From Pseudomonas sp. (GTDB lineage Bacteria > Pseudomonadota > Gammaproteobacteria > Pseudomonadales > Pseudomonadaceae), in the NCBI GenBank assembly GCA_007713455.1, contig VMRT01000013.1, forward strand, positions 1-64,000: DNA of 64,000 nucleotides, given 5' to 3'. This document shows positions 7,423 through 15,011 of the stretch, piece after piece; within the stretch, counting starts at the first letter, position 1; every line of letters starts with the position of its first letter. A program made the position numbers and the translations under genes. Under the pieces are notes generated by a model. That model saw nothing but the letters and a program-made list of their open reading frames with translations. It did not search any database and was not told the DNA's origin.

Positions 7423-8352
7423 ATGGATCGCAATACCCTGCTGCTGTTCGCCGGTATCGGTGCCCTGCTCGCCCTGGCATCGCTGATCGGCTTCGTCCTC
7501 AAGCGTCGCAGCGGCGGCGAGAGTCCGGTGATCGACAACCTCAACGCCCGCATCAATGCCTGGTGGGTGATGGTTGCGCTGATCGGTATCGCCTTCTGGC
7601 TCGGCCACACCGCCGTGGTGATCCTTTTCTACCTGGTGTCGTTCTTCGCGTTGCGCGAATTCATGACGCTGACGCCGACGCGCAGCAGCGACTATCCGGC
7701 CTTGGTCGCGGCGTTCTACCTGGTGCTGCCGCTACAGTATCTGCTGGTAGCGGTCGGCTGGTACGGCCTGTTCGCCATCTTCATTCCGGTCTACGTGTTC
7801 CTGTTGCTGCCGATCCTGGCGTCGCTGGGTGGCGACACCACGCGCTTTCTCGAACGTGCCTCGAAGGTGCAATGGGGCCTGATGATCGCAGTCTTCTGCG
7901 TCTCCCACGTCCCTGCCCTGCTCACCCTGGAAATTGCCGGCTACGAAGGTCGCAACCTGCTGCTGATCGCCTGGCTGATCATCGTCGTGCAGCTCTCCGA
8001 CGTGTTGCAGTACGTCTGCGGCAAGCTGGCCGGCAAGCGCAAGATCGCGCCGCGTCTGTCGCCGTCCAAGACCGTCGAAGGCTTCGTCGGCGGGATCTTC
8101 CTCGCGACACTGATCGGCGCGGCGCTGTTCTGGATCACCCCGTTCGCCTGGTGGCAGGCGGCGCTGATGGCGCTGCTGCTGAACCTGCTGGGCTTCTTCG
8201 GCGGCCTGGTGATGTCGGCGATCAAACGCGACCGTGGCGTCAAGGACTGGGGGCACATGATCGAGGGCCACGGCGGCATGCTCGACCGGCTCGATTCGGT
8301 CTGCTTCGCCGCGCCGATCTTCTTCCACCTGGTGCGCTACGGCTGGACCTGA
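7423..8352 (+). CDS. CdsA-like phosphatidate cytidylyltransferase
   Basis: A 309-residue polytopic membrane enzyme that should convert phosphatidate and CTP to CDP-diacylglycerol. The CdsA signature is intact near the C-terminus: SAIKRDRGVKDWGHMIEGHG, then GMLDRLDSV, with SPSKTVEGFVGGI before it. Translation is coupled to the upstream acyltransferase gene (one base between stop and start; AAGGAAG upstream). The trio resembles the E. coli ynbAB and P. aeruginosa PA2536-PA2541 type loci (from memory). Confidence 0.88.
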   Translation: MDRNTLLLFAGIGALLALASLIGFVLKRRSGGESPVIDNLNARINAWWVMVALIGIAFWLGHTAVVILFYLVSFFALREFMTLTPTRSSDYPALVAAFYLVLPLQYLLVAVGWYGLFAIFIPVYVFLLLPILASLGGDTTRFLERASKVQWGLMIAVFCVSHVPALLTLEIAGYEGRNLLLIAWLIIVVQLSDVLQYVCGKLAGKRKIAPRLSPSKTVEGFVGGIFLATLIGAALFWITPFAWWQAALMALLLNLLGFFGGLVMSAIKRDRGVKDWGHMIEGHGGMLDRLDSVCFAAPIFFHLVRYGWT

Positions 8353-8554
8353 CCAGCCTGGCACTTGCGCTGCCCGGCGAACCGCCGATCGCCCCGAGGG
8401 TCGAACCTGCCACGGCTCTCGGAGCGATTTGCCTCTCGCCTACCGAACGGATCGCCCACCGCCGCTGCGCCACCGCGTTAAGATGGCAGCACGCAGCCGC
8501 CGTTTCGGTGCACCAGCTCCGCGATGGTGTCGCCATCGAATTCAGGAATCACCA

Positions 8555-9928
8555 ATGACCCAACGCAACGTAATCAACGCCTCGGTTACCCCCAAAGGCA
8601 GCCTGGAAACCCTGTCGCAACGCGAAGTACAGCAGCTGAGCGAAGTCGGTTCCGGCAGTACGCACAAGCTGTTCCGCCAGTGTGCCCTGGCAATCCTCAA
8701 CACCGGCACGCGCATCGATAACGCCAAGACCATCCTCGAAGCCTATGAAGACTTCGAGGTGCGCATCCTGCAGCAGGATCGCGGTGTACGCCTCGAGTTG
8801 TTCAACGCACCGGCCGACGCCTTCGTCGATGGCGAGATGATCGCCAGCACCCGCGAGATGCTGTTCAGCGCGCTGCGGGACATCGTCTATACCGAGAGCG
8901 AACTGAGCAGCGCGCGCATCGATCTGAGCACTTCCCAGGGCATTACCGACTACGTCTTTCATCTGCTGCGCAACGCCCGCACGCTGCGCCCGGGCATCGA
9001 GCCGAACATGGTGGTGTGCTGGGGTGGCCACTCGATCAGCACCGAAGAGTACAAGTACAGCAAGCGCGTCGGCCATGAGCTGGGCCTGCGCAGCCTGGAT
9101 GTCTGCACCGGCTGCGGCCCGGGCGTGATGAAGGGGCCGATGAAGGGCGCCACCATTGCCCACGCCAAACAGCGCCGCGTTGGCAGCCGCTACTTGGGGC
9201 TGACCGAGCCGGGCATCATCGCCGCCGAGGCACCGAACCCGATCGTCAACGAGCTGGTGATCCTGCCGGACATCGAGAAACGTCTGGAGGCCTTCGTCCG
9301 CGTCGGTCACGGCATCATCATCTTCCCCGGCGGGGTCGGCACGGCCGAGGAGTTCCTCTACCTGCTCGGCATTCTGTTGCACCCGGCCAATCGTGAAGTG
9401 CCGTTCCCGGTCATTCTCACTGGGCCTAGCGATGCGGCGGATTATCTGCAGCAGCTGCACGATTTCGTCGGCGCGACCCTTGGCGAGGAAGCCCAGAAGC
9501 GCTACCAGATCGTCTTCAACGACCCTACCGAAGTGGCCCGGCAGATGACCGAGGGCCTGCGCGAAGTACGACGGTTCCGCCGCGAGCGCAACGATGCCTT
9601 CCACTTCAACTGGCTGCTGAAGATCGAGGAAGGTTTCCAGCGACCCTTCGATCCGACCCACGAGGCCATGGCCAGCCTGCCGCTGCGCCGCGACCTGCCG
9701 CCCCACGAGCTGGCCGCCAACCTGCGCCGCGCGTTTTCCGGCATCGTCGCCGGCAACGTCAAGGACAAGGGCATCCGCCGCATCGAGCAATACGGCCGTT
9801 ACGAGATCCACGGCGACACGGCGATCATGCAACCGCTGGACAAGCTGCTGCAGGCCTTCGTCGAGCAGCACCGCATGAAACTGCCCGGCGGCGTGCCCTA
9901 CACCCCGTGCTACCGCGTGGTCAGCTGA
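8555..9928 (+). CDS. ppnN: PpnN nucleotide 5'-monophosphate nucleosidase (LOG family, YgdH)
   Basis: A 457-residue enzyme that cleaves purine and pyrimidine nucleoside monophosphates to base and ribose 5-phosphate; E. coli PpnN is activated by (p)ppGpp. The LOG-family core has CTGCGPGVMKGPMKGA and the PGGxGTxxE motif as IIFPGGVGTAEEFLYLLGIL (about residue 255-274). The extra N- and C-terminal domains typical of the long form are present. The chosen ATG has a weak AGGA upstream; an in-frame extension of 42 codons upstream is Arg/Pro-rich and not plausible. A bidirectional terminator follows. Confidence 0.93.
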   Translation: MTQRNVINASVTPKGSLETLSQREVQQLSEVGSGSTHKLFRQCALAILNTGTRIDNAKTILEAYEDFEVRILQQDRGVRLELFNAPADAFVDGEMIASTREMLFSALRDIVYTESELSSARIDLSTSQGITDYVFHLLRNARTLRPGIEPNMVVCWGGHSISTEEYKYSKRVGHELGLRSLDVCTGCGPGVMKGPMKGATIAHAKQRRVGSRYLGLTEPGIIAAEAPNPIVNELVILPDIEKRLEAFVRVGHGIIIFPGGVGTAEEFLYLLGILLHPANREVPFPVILTGPSDAADYLQQLHDFVGATLGEEAQKRYQIVFNDPTEVARQMTEGLREVRRFRRERNDAFHFNWLLKIEEGFQRPFDPTHEAMASLPLRRDLPPHELAANLRRAFSGIVAGNVKDKGIRRIEQYGRYEIHGDTAIMQPLDKLLQAFVEQHRMKLPGGVPYTPCYRVVS

Positions 9929-9936
9929 AGCTGCCG

Positions 9937-9964
9937 AAAGGCCGGGCGGCAACGCCCGGCCTTT
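9937..9964. terminator. Bidirectional Rho-independent terminator
   Basis: An 8-bp perfect GC stem (GGCCGGGC / GCCCGGCC) with loop GGCAAC, flanked by AAA on the left and TTT on the right. It lies between the convergent ppnN and DMT transporter genes and can serve both. Confidence 0.85.
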
Positions 9965-9966
9965 GT

Positions 9967-10839
9967 TCATCCGCGATGCGGCTGCGGCGCCGCCCTGAAC
10001 ACCAGTGCCAACCCCAGCAGAATCGCCCCCATTCCCAGCAAGCCGGTGCGCGACAGCTGATTGCCGAGGAACAGGTAATCCATCCCCACGGTCACCACCG
10101 GCACCAGGTAGAACAGACTGGTGACGTTCACCAGATTGCCGGTCTGGATCATGCGGTACAGCAGCAGCTGCGCCGCCACCGAGATCACCAGACCCAACCA
10201 CAGCACCGGAATGATGAAGCCCGTCACCGCTTCCAGGCGGATCGGCTGGAACGGCACGAACGCCAGGCACAGCAGCAGGCTGACCCCGTACTGGGTCGGC
10301 AGCACCTCCACCGGGCTCTGGCGAACGCGCTGCTGCAGGATCGCGCCCACTGTCATGCACAGCAGCGCGCCGAGGGCGAAGAGCATCCCGGCGAGCGAGA
10401 AGCGCGCCAGCACCAGACTCTGAAATACCACCGCGGCCAATCCGGCCAGTGCCACCAGTAATCCCAGCAGACGCAGCGGCGAGAAGCGTCGTTCGATGAG
10501 CAACAGTGTGAGAATCGGCTGCACGCCAAGCAGCGTCGCGATCACACCCGGCGTCACGCCATGGGCCATGGCCTGGAAATAGCAGATCGAATAGCAGCCG
10601 ATCATCAGCAGCCCTGTGGCCGCCGTCTGCCAGCCAGTACCAGGCGCCGGCCGCCAGCGTCGGCGGTAGAGGCCGATCAGCAGAACGGCGCCCAGCGCCA
10701 GCGCGAAGCGCACGATCAGCAGGGCAAACGGGGTGCCGTGGTCCAGCCCCCAGCGGGTGAAGATGGCCGCACTGCCCCACAGCAATACGAACACAGTCAT
10801 GACGCCATAGGACGTCCACAACGATTTGTTGAAAGTCAT
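9967..10839 (-). CDS. EamA/DMT-family transporter
   Basis: A 290-residue inner membrane protein with ten predicted hydrophobic segments in two EamA repeats. The first opens with TVFVLLWGSAAIFTRWGLDHG and the second with LAGMLFALGALLCMTVGAIL. It belongs to the drug/metabolite exporter superfamily, whose members often export amino acids or other metabolites; the substrate cannot be inferred. The stop lies three bases from the shared terminator. The gene stands alone. Confidence 0.87.
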   Translation of the reverse strand: MTFNKSLWTSYGVMTVFVLLWGSAAIFTRWGLDHGTPFALLIVRFALALGAVLLIGLYRRRWRPAPGTGWQTAATGLLMIGCYSICYFQAMAHGVTPGVIATLLGVQPILTLLLIERRFSPLRLLGLLVALAGLAAVVFQSLVLARFSLAGMLFALGALLCMTVGAILQQRVRQSPVEVLPTQYGVSLLLCLAFVPFQPIRLEAVTGFIIPVLWLGLVISVAAQLLLYRMIQTGNLVNVTSLFYLVPVVTVGMDYLFLGNQLSRTGLLGMGAILLGLALVFRAAPQPHRG

Positions 10840-11200
10840 CAGTGATTACCTGTCGAAGCGAAACAGGCTCCAGCGAACGCCGAAAGCGTGCGCGCACCGA
10901 CCCGGAAGGATCGGAAGCGAAAACCGGAGCTGCGAAATGTGGGCGGATCAGCCCAGCGCAACCGCCTGTGGAGGTGGTGGCGCGATTGCCGGATCGGCAA
11001 CGACAGAGGGAGGTGGAGCGATTGCGCACAGCCGGGCCGCGCCGAGATCGGCTGGTTTCATGGGTAACAGGCTGTGGGCAGTGGAAGACATTGGGTCAAC
11101 GGCCGGACGGCGGTATGGAGAACGAAAACTAGCAGAGCCAGGCCCGCCGGGTAAAGCGAGCCTGACGAGCGTCACGGCAGGCGAAATCAGCGCAAGCCGT
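10840..11200. other. Intergenic stretch between nrdJb and the DMT transporter gene
   Basis: About 360 bp with no convincing gene on either strand. It follows nrdJb and must contain the promoter of the DMT gene, both reading leftwards. A short palindrome GACGAGCGTC lies at about 11164-11173. I looked for cobalamin riboswitch features because NrdJ is B12-dependent and did not find them. Confidence 0.5.
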
Positions 11201-11908
11201 TTAGCCGCACTTGGAGTTGCCGCAGTTCAGGCAGGTGGCGCAGCCGTCCATCTGCACCACGGCCTGGGTATTGCACTTGTTGCACAGCTGCGCGCCGGCC
11301 GGGAAACCCTCGCCCGGCTCGACCGCCACCGCGCCCTGGCTGGCTTCGTAGGCGGCGCGCTTCTCGGCCAGGTACTTGAGCTGGGTTTCGTCCAGCGCAT
11401 GACCTTCGAGCATGCCGATGGCGATCAGATGGCGCTCCAGCACCGCACCGATCTCGGCCACGATCGACGGCATGTAGACGCCGCCCTTCTTCAGGTAGCC
11501 GCCGCGCGGATCGAACACCGCCTTCAGCTCCTCGACGAGGAAGGTGCAGTCGCCACCCTTGCGGAACACCGCAGACATGATGCGGGTCAGCGCCACGATC
11601 CACTGGAAGTGGTCCATGTTCTTCGAATTGATGAATATCTCGAACGGCCGGCGCTGCTCGTGCGGGGTGCCGGCGTTGAGCACGATGTCGTTCACGGTGA
11701 CGTACAGCGCGTGTTCGAACAGCGGCGACTTGATCTTGTAGGTCATGCCGATCAGGGTTTCCGGACGCTGCAGGCTCTCGTCCATTTCCACCACATTGAC
11801 GGCCTTGCTCGCCTTGTTATCGGTGCTGGCGGCGGCGGCCGCGGGGCGTTCGAGGGCCTCGTCGACGACCTTGAAGCCCTTGATGCGCTGGGTGATCTTT
11901 ACGGTCAT
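11201..11908 (-). CDS. nrdJb: Class II ribonucleotide reductase, C-terminal polypeptide NrdJb
   Basis: A 235-residue second chain of the split B12-dependent ribonucleotide reductase of Pseudomonas. It carries a Cys-rich C-terminus (LCNKCNT ... GCATCLNCGNSKCG) that can bind zinc and supply the redox-active cysteines needed to re-reduce the active site. It lies 61 bases downstream of nrdJa on the same strand and is surely co-transcribed. The split into NrdJa and NrdJb is a known Pseudomonas arrangement, not a frameshift, since both parts have their own start and a real spacer. Confidence 0.95.
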   Translation of the reverse strand: MTVKITQRIKGFKVVDEALERPAAAAASTDNKASKAVNVVEMDESLQRPETLIGMTYKIKSPLFEHALYVTVNDIVLNAGTPHEQRRPFEIFINSKNMDHFQWIVALTRIMSAVFRKGGDCTFLVEELKAVFDPRGGYLKKGGVYMPSIVAEIGAVLERHLIAIGMLEGHALDETQLKYLAEKRAAYEASQGAVAVEPGEGFPAGAQLCNKCNTQAVVQMDGCATCLNCGNSKCG

Positions 11909-11969
11909 TGTGCAGATTCTCCTGCCGGGCGCAGCGATGGCCCGGCGCTTATACGATTGGCAGTCCGGT

Positions 11970-14120
11970 TCAGTACTTGCCGTAATAGCCTTCTTTGAGG
12001 GCGTCGAACAGGTTGGCGGCGGTGTTCACCTCGCCGTCGTACTCGACCTCTTGGTTGCCCTTGAGCTCGACCACGCTGCCGTCTTCGAGGGTGAAGCGGT
12101 ACAGGGTCTTTTCCAGATCGGCTTCCTTGACCAGCACGCCCTGGAAGGCCGCCGGATTGAAGCGGAAGGTGGTGCAGCCCTTGAGGCCCTGGCGCCAGGC
12201 GTAGCGGTAGATGTCCTTGAACGCCTCGAACGGATAATCGGTCGGCACGTTGGCGGTCTTGGAGATCGACGAATCGACCCAGCGCTGCGCGGCGGCCTGG
12301 ATATCCACGTGCTGGGTCGGGCTGACGTCATCGGCGGTGATGAAGTAGTCCGGCAGCTTCTCGCCCGGCTCGTCGGAGCCCGGCTTGGCGCGCTCGTTGA
12401 TCAGCGTGCGATAGGCCAGCAGCTCGTAGCTGAACACCTCGATCTTCTCCTTGGCCTTGCGGCCCGAACGGATCAGGTTGCGCGAGTAGTGATGGGCGAA
12501 GCTCGGCTCGATGCCGTTGGAGGCGTTGTTGGCCAGGCTCAGGCTGATGGTGCCGGTAGGCGCGATCGAGCTGTGGTGGGTGAAGCGCGCGCCCTGCTCG
12601 GCCAGCGCCTCGATCAGCTCGGGCGCGTACTCGGCGATCTTCTGCATGTAACGCGAATACTTGGCATGCAGCACGCGACCGGCGACCTGATCGCCGACCT
12701 TGTAACCGTCCTTGGCCATTTCCGGGCGCTTGCGCAGCATCTCGGCGGTGACTTCGAAGGTCTGACTCAGCAACGGCGCCGGGCCCTTCTCCTTGGACAG
12801 CTCCAGCGCCTGCTCCCAGCCGACCAGTGCCATTTCGCGCGCGACTTCCTCGGTGAACACGCAGGCTTCCGGGCTGCCATAGCGCAGCTTGAGCAGCGTC
12901 AGCGTCGAGCCGAGGCCGAGGAAGCCCATGCCATGTCGGCGCTTGCTCTCAATTTCGTGGCGCTGCTGCTCCAGCGGCAGGCCGTTGATCTCGACGACGT
13001 TATCGAGCATGCGGGTGAAGACGCGCACGACTTCGCGGTACTTGTCCCAGTCGAAGCGCGCGTCCGCACCGAACGGGTCGATGACGAAGTTGGTCAGGTT
13101 GATCGAGCCCAGTAGACACGACCCGTACGGCGGCAGCGGCTGCTCACCACAGGGGTTGGTCGCACGGATCGCTTCGCACCACCAGTTGTTGTTCAGCTGG
13201 TTGACGCGGTCGATGAGGATGAAGCCCGGCTCGGCGTAGTCATAGGTGGAGACCATGATCATGTCCCACAGATGCCGCGCCTTGACCCGCCCGTAGATCT
13301 TGCAGGCCACCAGGCCATCGTCACGCACGATGTAGCCGTCATGCACCGGCCATTCGCGCCAGAGCACATGCTCGGCGTCCGCCAGGTCCAGCTCGGCGGC
13401 TTCCTTGGCGTGCACCGGGAAGATCAGCGGCCACTCGCCGTCGACCTCCACCGCCTGCATGAATTCATCGGTGATCAACAGGCTGAGGTTGAACTGGCGC
13501 AGTCGGCCGTCTTCGCGCTTGGCGCGGATGAACTCGCGCACATCCGGATGGCCGACATCAAAGGTGCCCATTTGCGCGCCGCGGCGGCCGCCGGCCGAAC
13601 TCACGGTAAAGCACATCTTGTCGAAGATATCCATGAACGACAGCGGGCCGCTGGTGTGCGCACCGGCACCCGAGACGAAGGAGCCGCGCGGACGCAGGGT
13701 GCTGAACTCGTAGCCGATGCCGCAACCGGCCTTGAGCGTCAGACCGGCCTCGTGGACCTTGCCGAGGATGTCATCCATCGAGTCGGTGATCGAACCCGAG
13801 ACGGTGCAGTTGATGGTCGAGGTCGCCGGCTTGTAATCCTGCGCGCCGGCGTTGGAGATGATCCGTCCGGCCGGGATGGCGCCGTTGCGCAGCGCCCAGA
13901 GGAAACGCTCGTGCCAGTGCTCGCGCTGCTTAGCCGGCTCGACGTCAGCCAGGGCGCGGGCGACGCGCTGCCAGGTGGCGTCGACGCTGTCATCGATCGG
14001 CGTGCCGTCCTTGCTGGTCAGACGGTATTTCTGTGCCCAGATATCTTCGGAAGCCGCCTGCAGGGCGATGCTGGAAGTGCTCTTGCTGTCTGCCGCGATG
14101 GGCCCGTCCGTCTTCGCCAT
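11970..14120 (-). CDS. nrdJa: Class II (adenosylcobalamin) ribonucleotide reductase, catalytic chain NrdJa
   Basis: Reduces ribonucleotides to deoxyribonucleotides with a B12-derived radical, without need of oxygen. The 716-residue chain shows the catalytic-site segments TINCTVSGSITDS, FNLSLLITDEF and ATNPCGEQPLPPYGS (the NxCxE loop), plus the glycine-rich SSAGGRRGAQMGT. An Anr-type box at 14195-14208 is placed about 42 bases before a plausible start, suggesting induction at low oxygen. Upstream lies the terminator of the rpmBG operon. Confidence 0.96.
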   Translation of the reverse strand: MAKTDGPIAADSKSTSSIALQAASEDIWAQKYRLTSKDGTPIDDSVDATWQRVARALADVEPAKQREHWHERFLWALRNGAIPAGRIISNAGAQDYKPATSTINCTVSGSITDSMDDILGKVHEAGLTLKAGCGIGYEFSTLRPRGSFVSGAGAHTSGPLSFMDIFDKMCFTVSSAGGRRGAQMGTFDVGHPDVREFIRAKREDGRLRQFNLSLLITDEFMQAVEVDGEWPLIFPVHAKEAAELDLADAEHVLWREWPVHDGYIVRDDGLVACKIYGRVKARHLWDMIMVSTYDYAEPGFILIDRVNQLNNNWWCEAIRATNPCGEQPLPPYGSCLLGSINLTNFVIDPFGADARFDWDKYREVVRVFTRMLDNVVEINGLPLEQQRHEIESKRRHGMGFLGLGSTLTLLKLRYGSPEACVFTEEVAREMALVGWEQALELSKEKGPAPLLSQTFEVTAEMLRKRPEMAKDGYKVGDQVAGRVLHAKYSRYMQKIAEYAPELIEALAEQGARFTHHSSIAPTGTISLSLANNASNGIEPSFAHHYSRNLIRSGRKAKEKIEVFSYELLAYRTLINERAKPGSDEPGEKLPDYFITADDVSPTQHVDIQAAAQRWVDSSISKTANVPTDYPFEAFKDIYRYAWRQGLKGCTTFRFNPAAFQGVLVKEADLEKTLYRFTLEDGSVVELKGNQEVEYDGEVNTAANLFDALKEGYYGKY

Positions 14121-14194
14121 GCGCTGCGCATCCTCGTGCCGAAAGTGGGAGAAAAGAAAGCTCGCACGATAGGCGAATTCGACAGGCGCCGTAC

Positions 14195-14208
14195 ATGATG
14201 CATATCAA
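14195..14208 (-). promoter_or_regulatory. Anr/FNR-type box upstream of nrdJa
   Basis: On the minus strand TTGAT-ATGC-ATCAT matches the FNR/Anr/Dnr consensus TTGAT-N4-ATCAA at all but the last base. A possible -10 (TATCGT, 14171-14166) would put the start near 14159 and the box centre at about -42, the classic class II activator position. Confidence 0.6.
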
Positions 14209-14268
14209 ACTAGGCAACGCGAACGACGACTGGCTTCAGGCACCGACACCAAGCGTTCGCCAGAAACG

Positions 14269-14292
14269 AAAAAACCCGCCGAGAGGCGGGTT
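14269..14292 (-). terminator. Rho-independent terminator of rpmB-rpmG
   Basis: On the minus strand the stem CCCGCC / GGCGGG with a TCTC loop is followed by six T. It lies 22 bases after the rpmG stop. Confidence 0.88.
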
Positions 14293-14313
14293 CTTTCTTC
14301 AAGGGCCGATCAA

Positions 14314-14469
14314 TTACTTGATCTTGGCTTCCTTGTAAATCACGTGCTTGCGTACGACCGGATCGAATTTCTTGATTTCGATCTTGTCGGGGGTGGTGCG
14401 CTTGTTCTTGTCGGTGGTGTAGAAGTGGCCGGTACCGGCGCTGGACACCAAACGGATCAGGTCACGCAT
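14314..14469 (-). CDS. rpmG: 50S ribosomal protein L33
   Basis: A 51-residue ribosomal protein of the large subunit. It reads [19 protein letters not shown], then [20 protein letters not shown], ending in KEAKIK, the standard L33 of gammaproteobacteria. No zinc-binding cysteines are present, so it is the C-minus form. It lies 11 bases downstream of rpmB and shares its transcript; AAGGAG precedes the ATG. Confidence 0.97.
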   Translation of the reverse strand: MRDLIRLVSSAGTGHFYTTDKNKRTTPDKIEIKKFDPVVRKHVIYKEAKIK

Positions 14470-14480
14470 GATTGCTCTCC

Positions 14481-14717
14481 TTAAACCTTTTCGCCGCGGG
14501 CGCGCAGCTCGGACAGAACGACGTCAATGCCGCGCTTGTCGATGATGCGCATGCCTTTGGCACTCAGGCGCAGACGGACGAAGCGGTTCTCCGACTCGAC
14601 CCAGAAGCGATGATGCTGCAGGTTCGGCAGGAAACGACGACGGGTTTTGTTCATTGCGTGGGAAACGTTGTTCCCGGTTACCGGACCCTTACCGGTAACT
14701 TGACAGACTCTCGACAT
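14481..14717 (-). CDS. rpmB: 50S ribosomal protein L28
   Basis: A 78-residue ribosomal protein. [20 protein letters not shown] and [20 protein letters not shown] are diagnostic of L28. It is the first gene of the rpmB-rpmG operon and is transcribed from the promoter at 14867-14895 through a leader of roughly 140 bases. Confidence 0.98.
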   Translation of the reverse strand: MSRVCQVTGKGPVTGNNVSHAMNKTRRRFLPNLQHHRFWVESENRFVRLRLSAKGMRIIDKRGIDVVLSELRARGEKV

Positions 14718-14866
14718 GCCTCAGCCCTCTAAAACCACATGCCCAACCCGGCATGGGTTGGCCGCTTGAATTCACTTGTCAGTTCGGCGCTCAGCGCCAC
14801 GTTTCATGGGGGTCTTACCGGCCACGTTGCGAACGAAGATACCGGGCCCCTAGAAAAGAGCGCTGC

Positions 14867-14895
14867 TTTATATCAGAAACCCCCTAGGGCAACAA
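14867..14895 (-). promoter_or_regulatory. Sigma-70 promoter of rpmBG
   Basis: On the minus strand TTGTTG (14895-14890) and TATAAA (14872-14867) are separated by the ideal 17 bp. The start would be near 14860. Confidence 0.7.
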
Positions 14896-14990
14896 GCGCG
14901 GATTGAAATTTCCGCCCGACTGCCGTGCCTTCGAGAGTTGCTGCTCGATGCCGACCGGGGCCTGAGCACTGCAGCCCGTTCGTCAGCTCA

Positions 14991-15008
14991 CCACCTATAT
15001 ATAGGTGG
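14991..15008. repeat. Perfect 18-bp palindrome after the acyl-CoA ligase gene
   Basis: CCACCTATATATAGGTGG is a perfect palindrome three bases beyond the stop of the leftward acyl-CoA ligase gene. It has no T-tract, so it is not a standard terminator. It could be a protein-binding site or a transcript-end stem. Confidence 0.45.
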
Positions 15009-15011
15009 CAA

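Noticed and set aside
8549..11029. An 826-codon minus-strand frame spanning ppnN and the DMT gene
   Set aside because: It runs antisense to ppnN, through a bidirectional terminator and out of frame with the DMT transporter.
10840..11200. Possible cobalamin riboswitch or structured RNA near nrdJ
   Set aside because: I could not find the B12 box or the conserved core on either strand, and the region lies downstream, not upstream, of nrdJab.
11201..14120. Frameshift splitting one nrdJ gene
   Set aside because: The two chains have separate starts and a 61-bp spacer, and the split NrdJa/NrdJb form is known in Pseudomonas.
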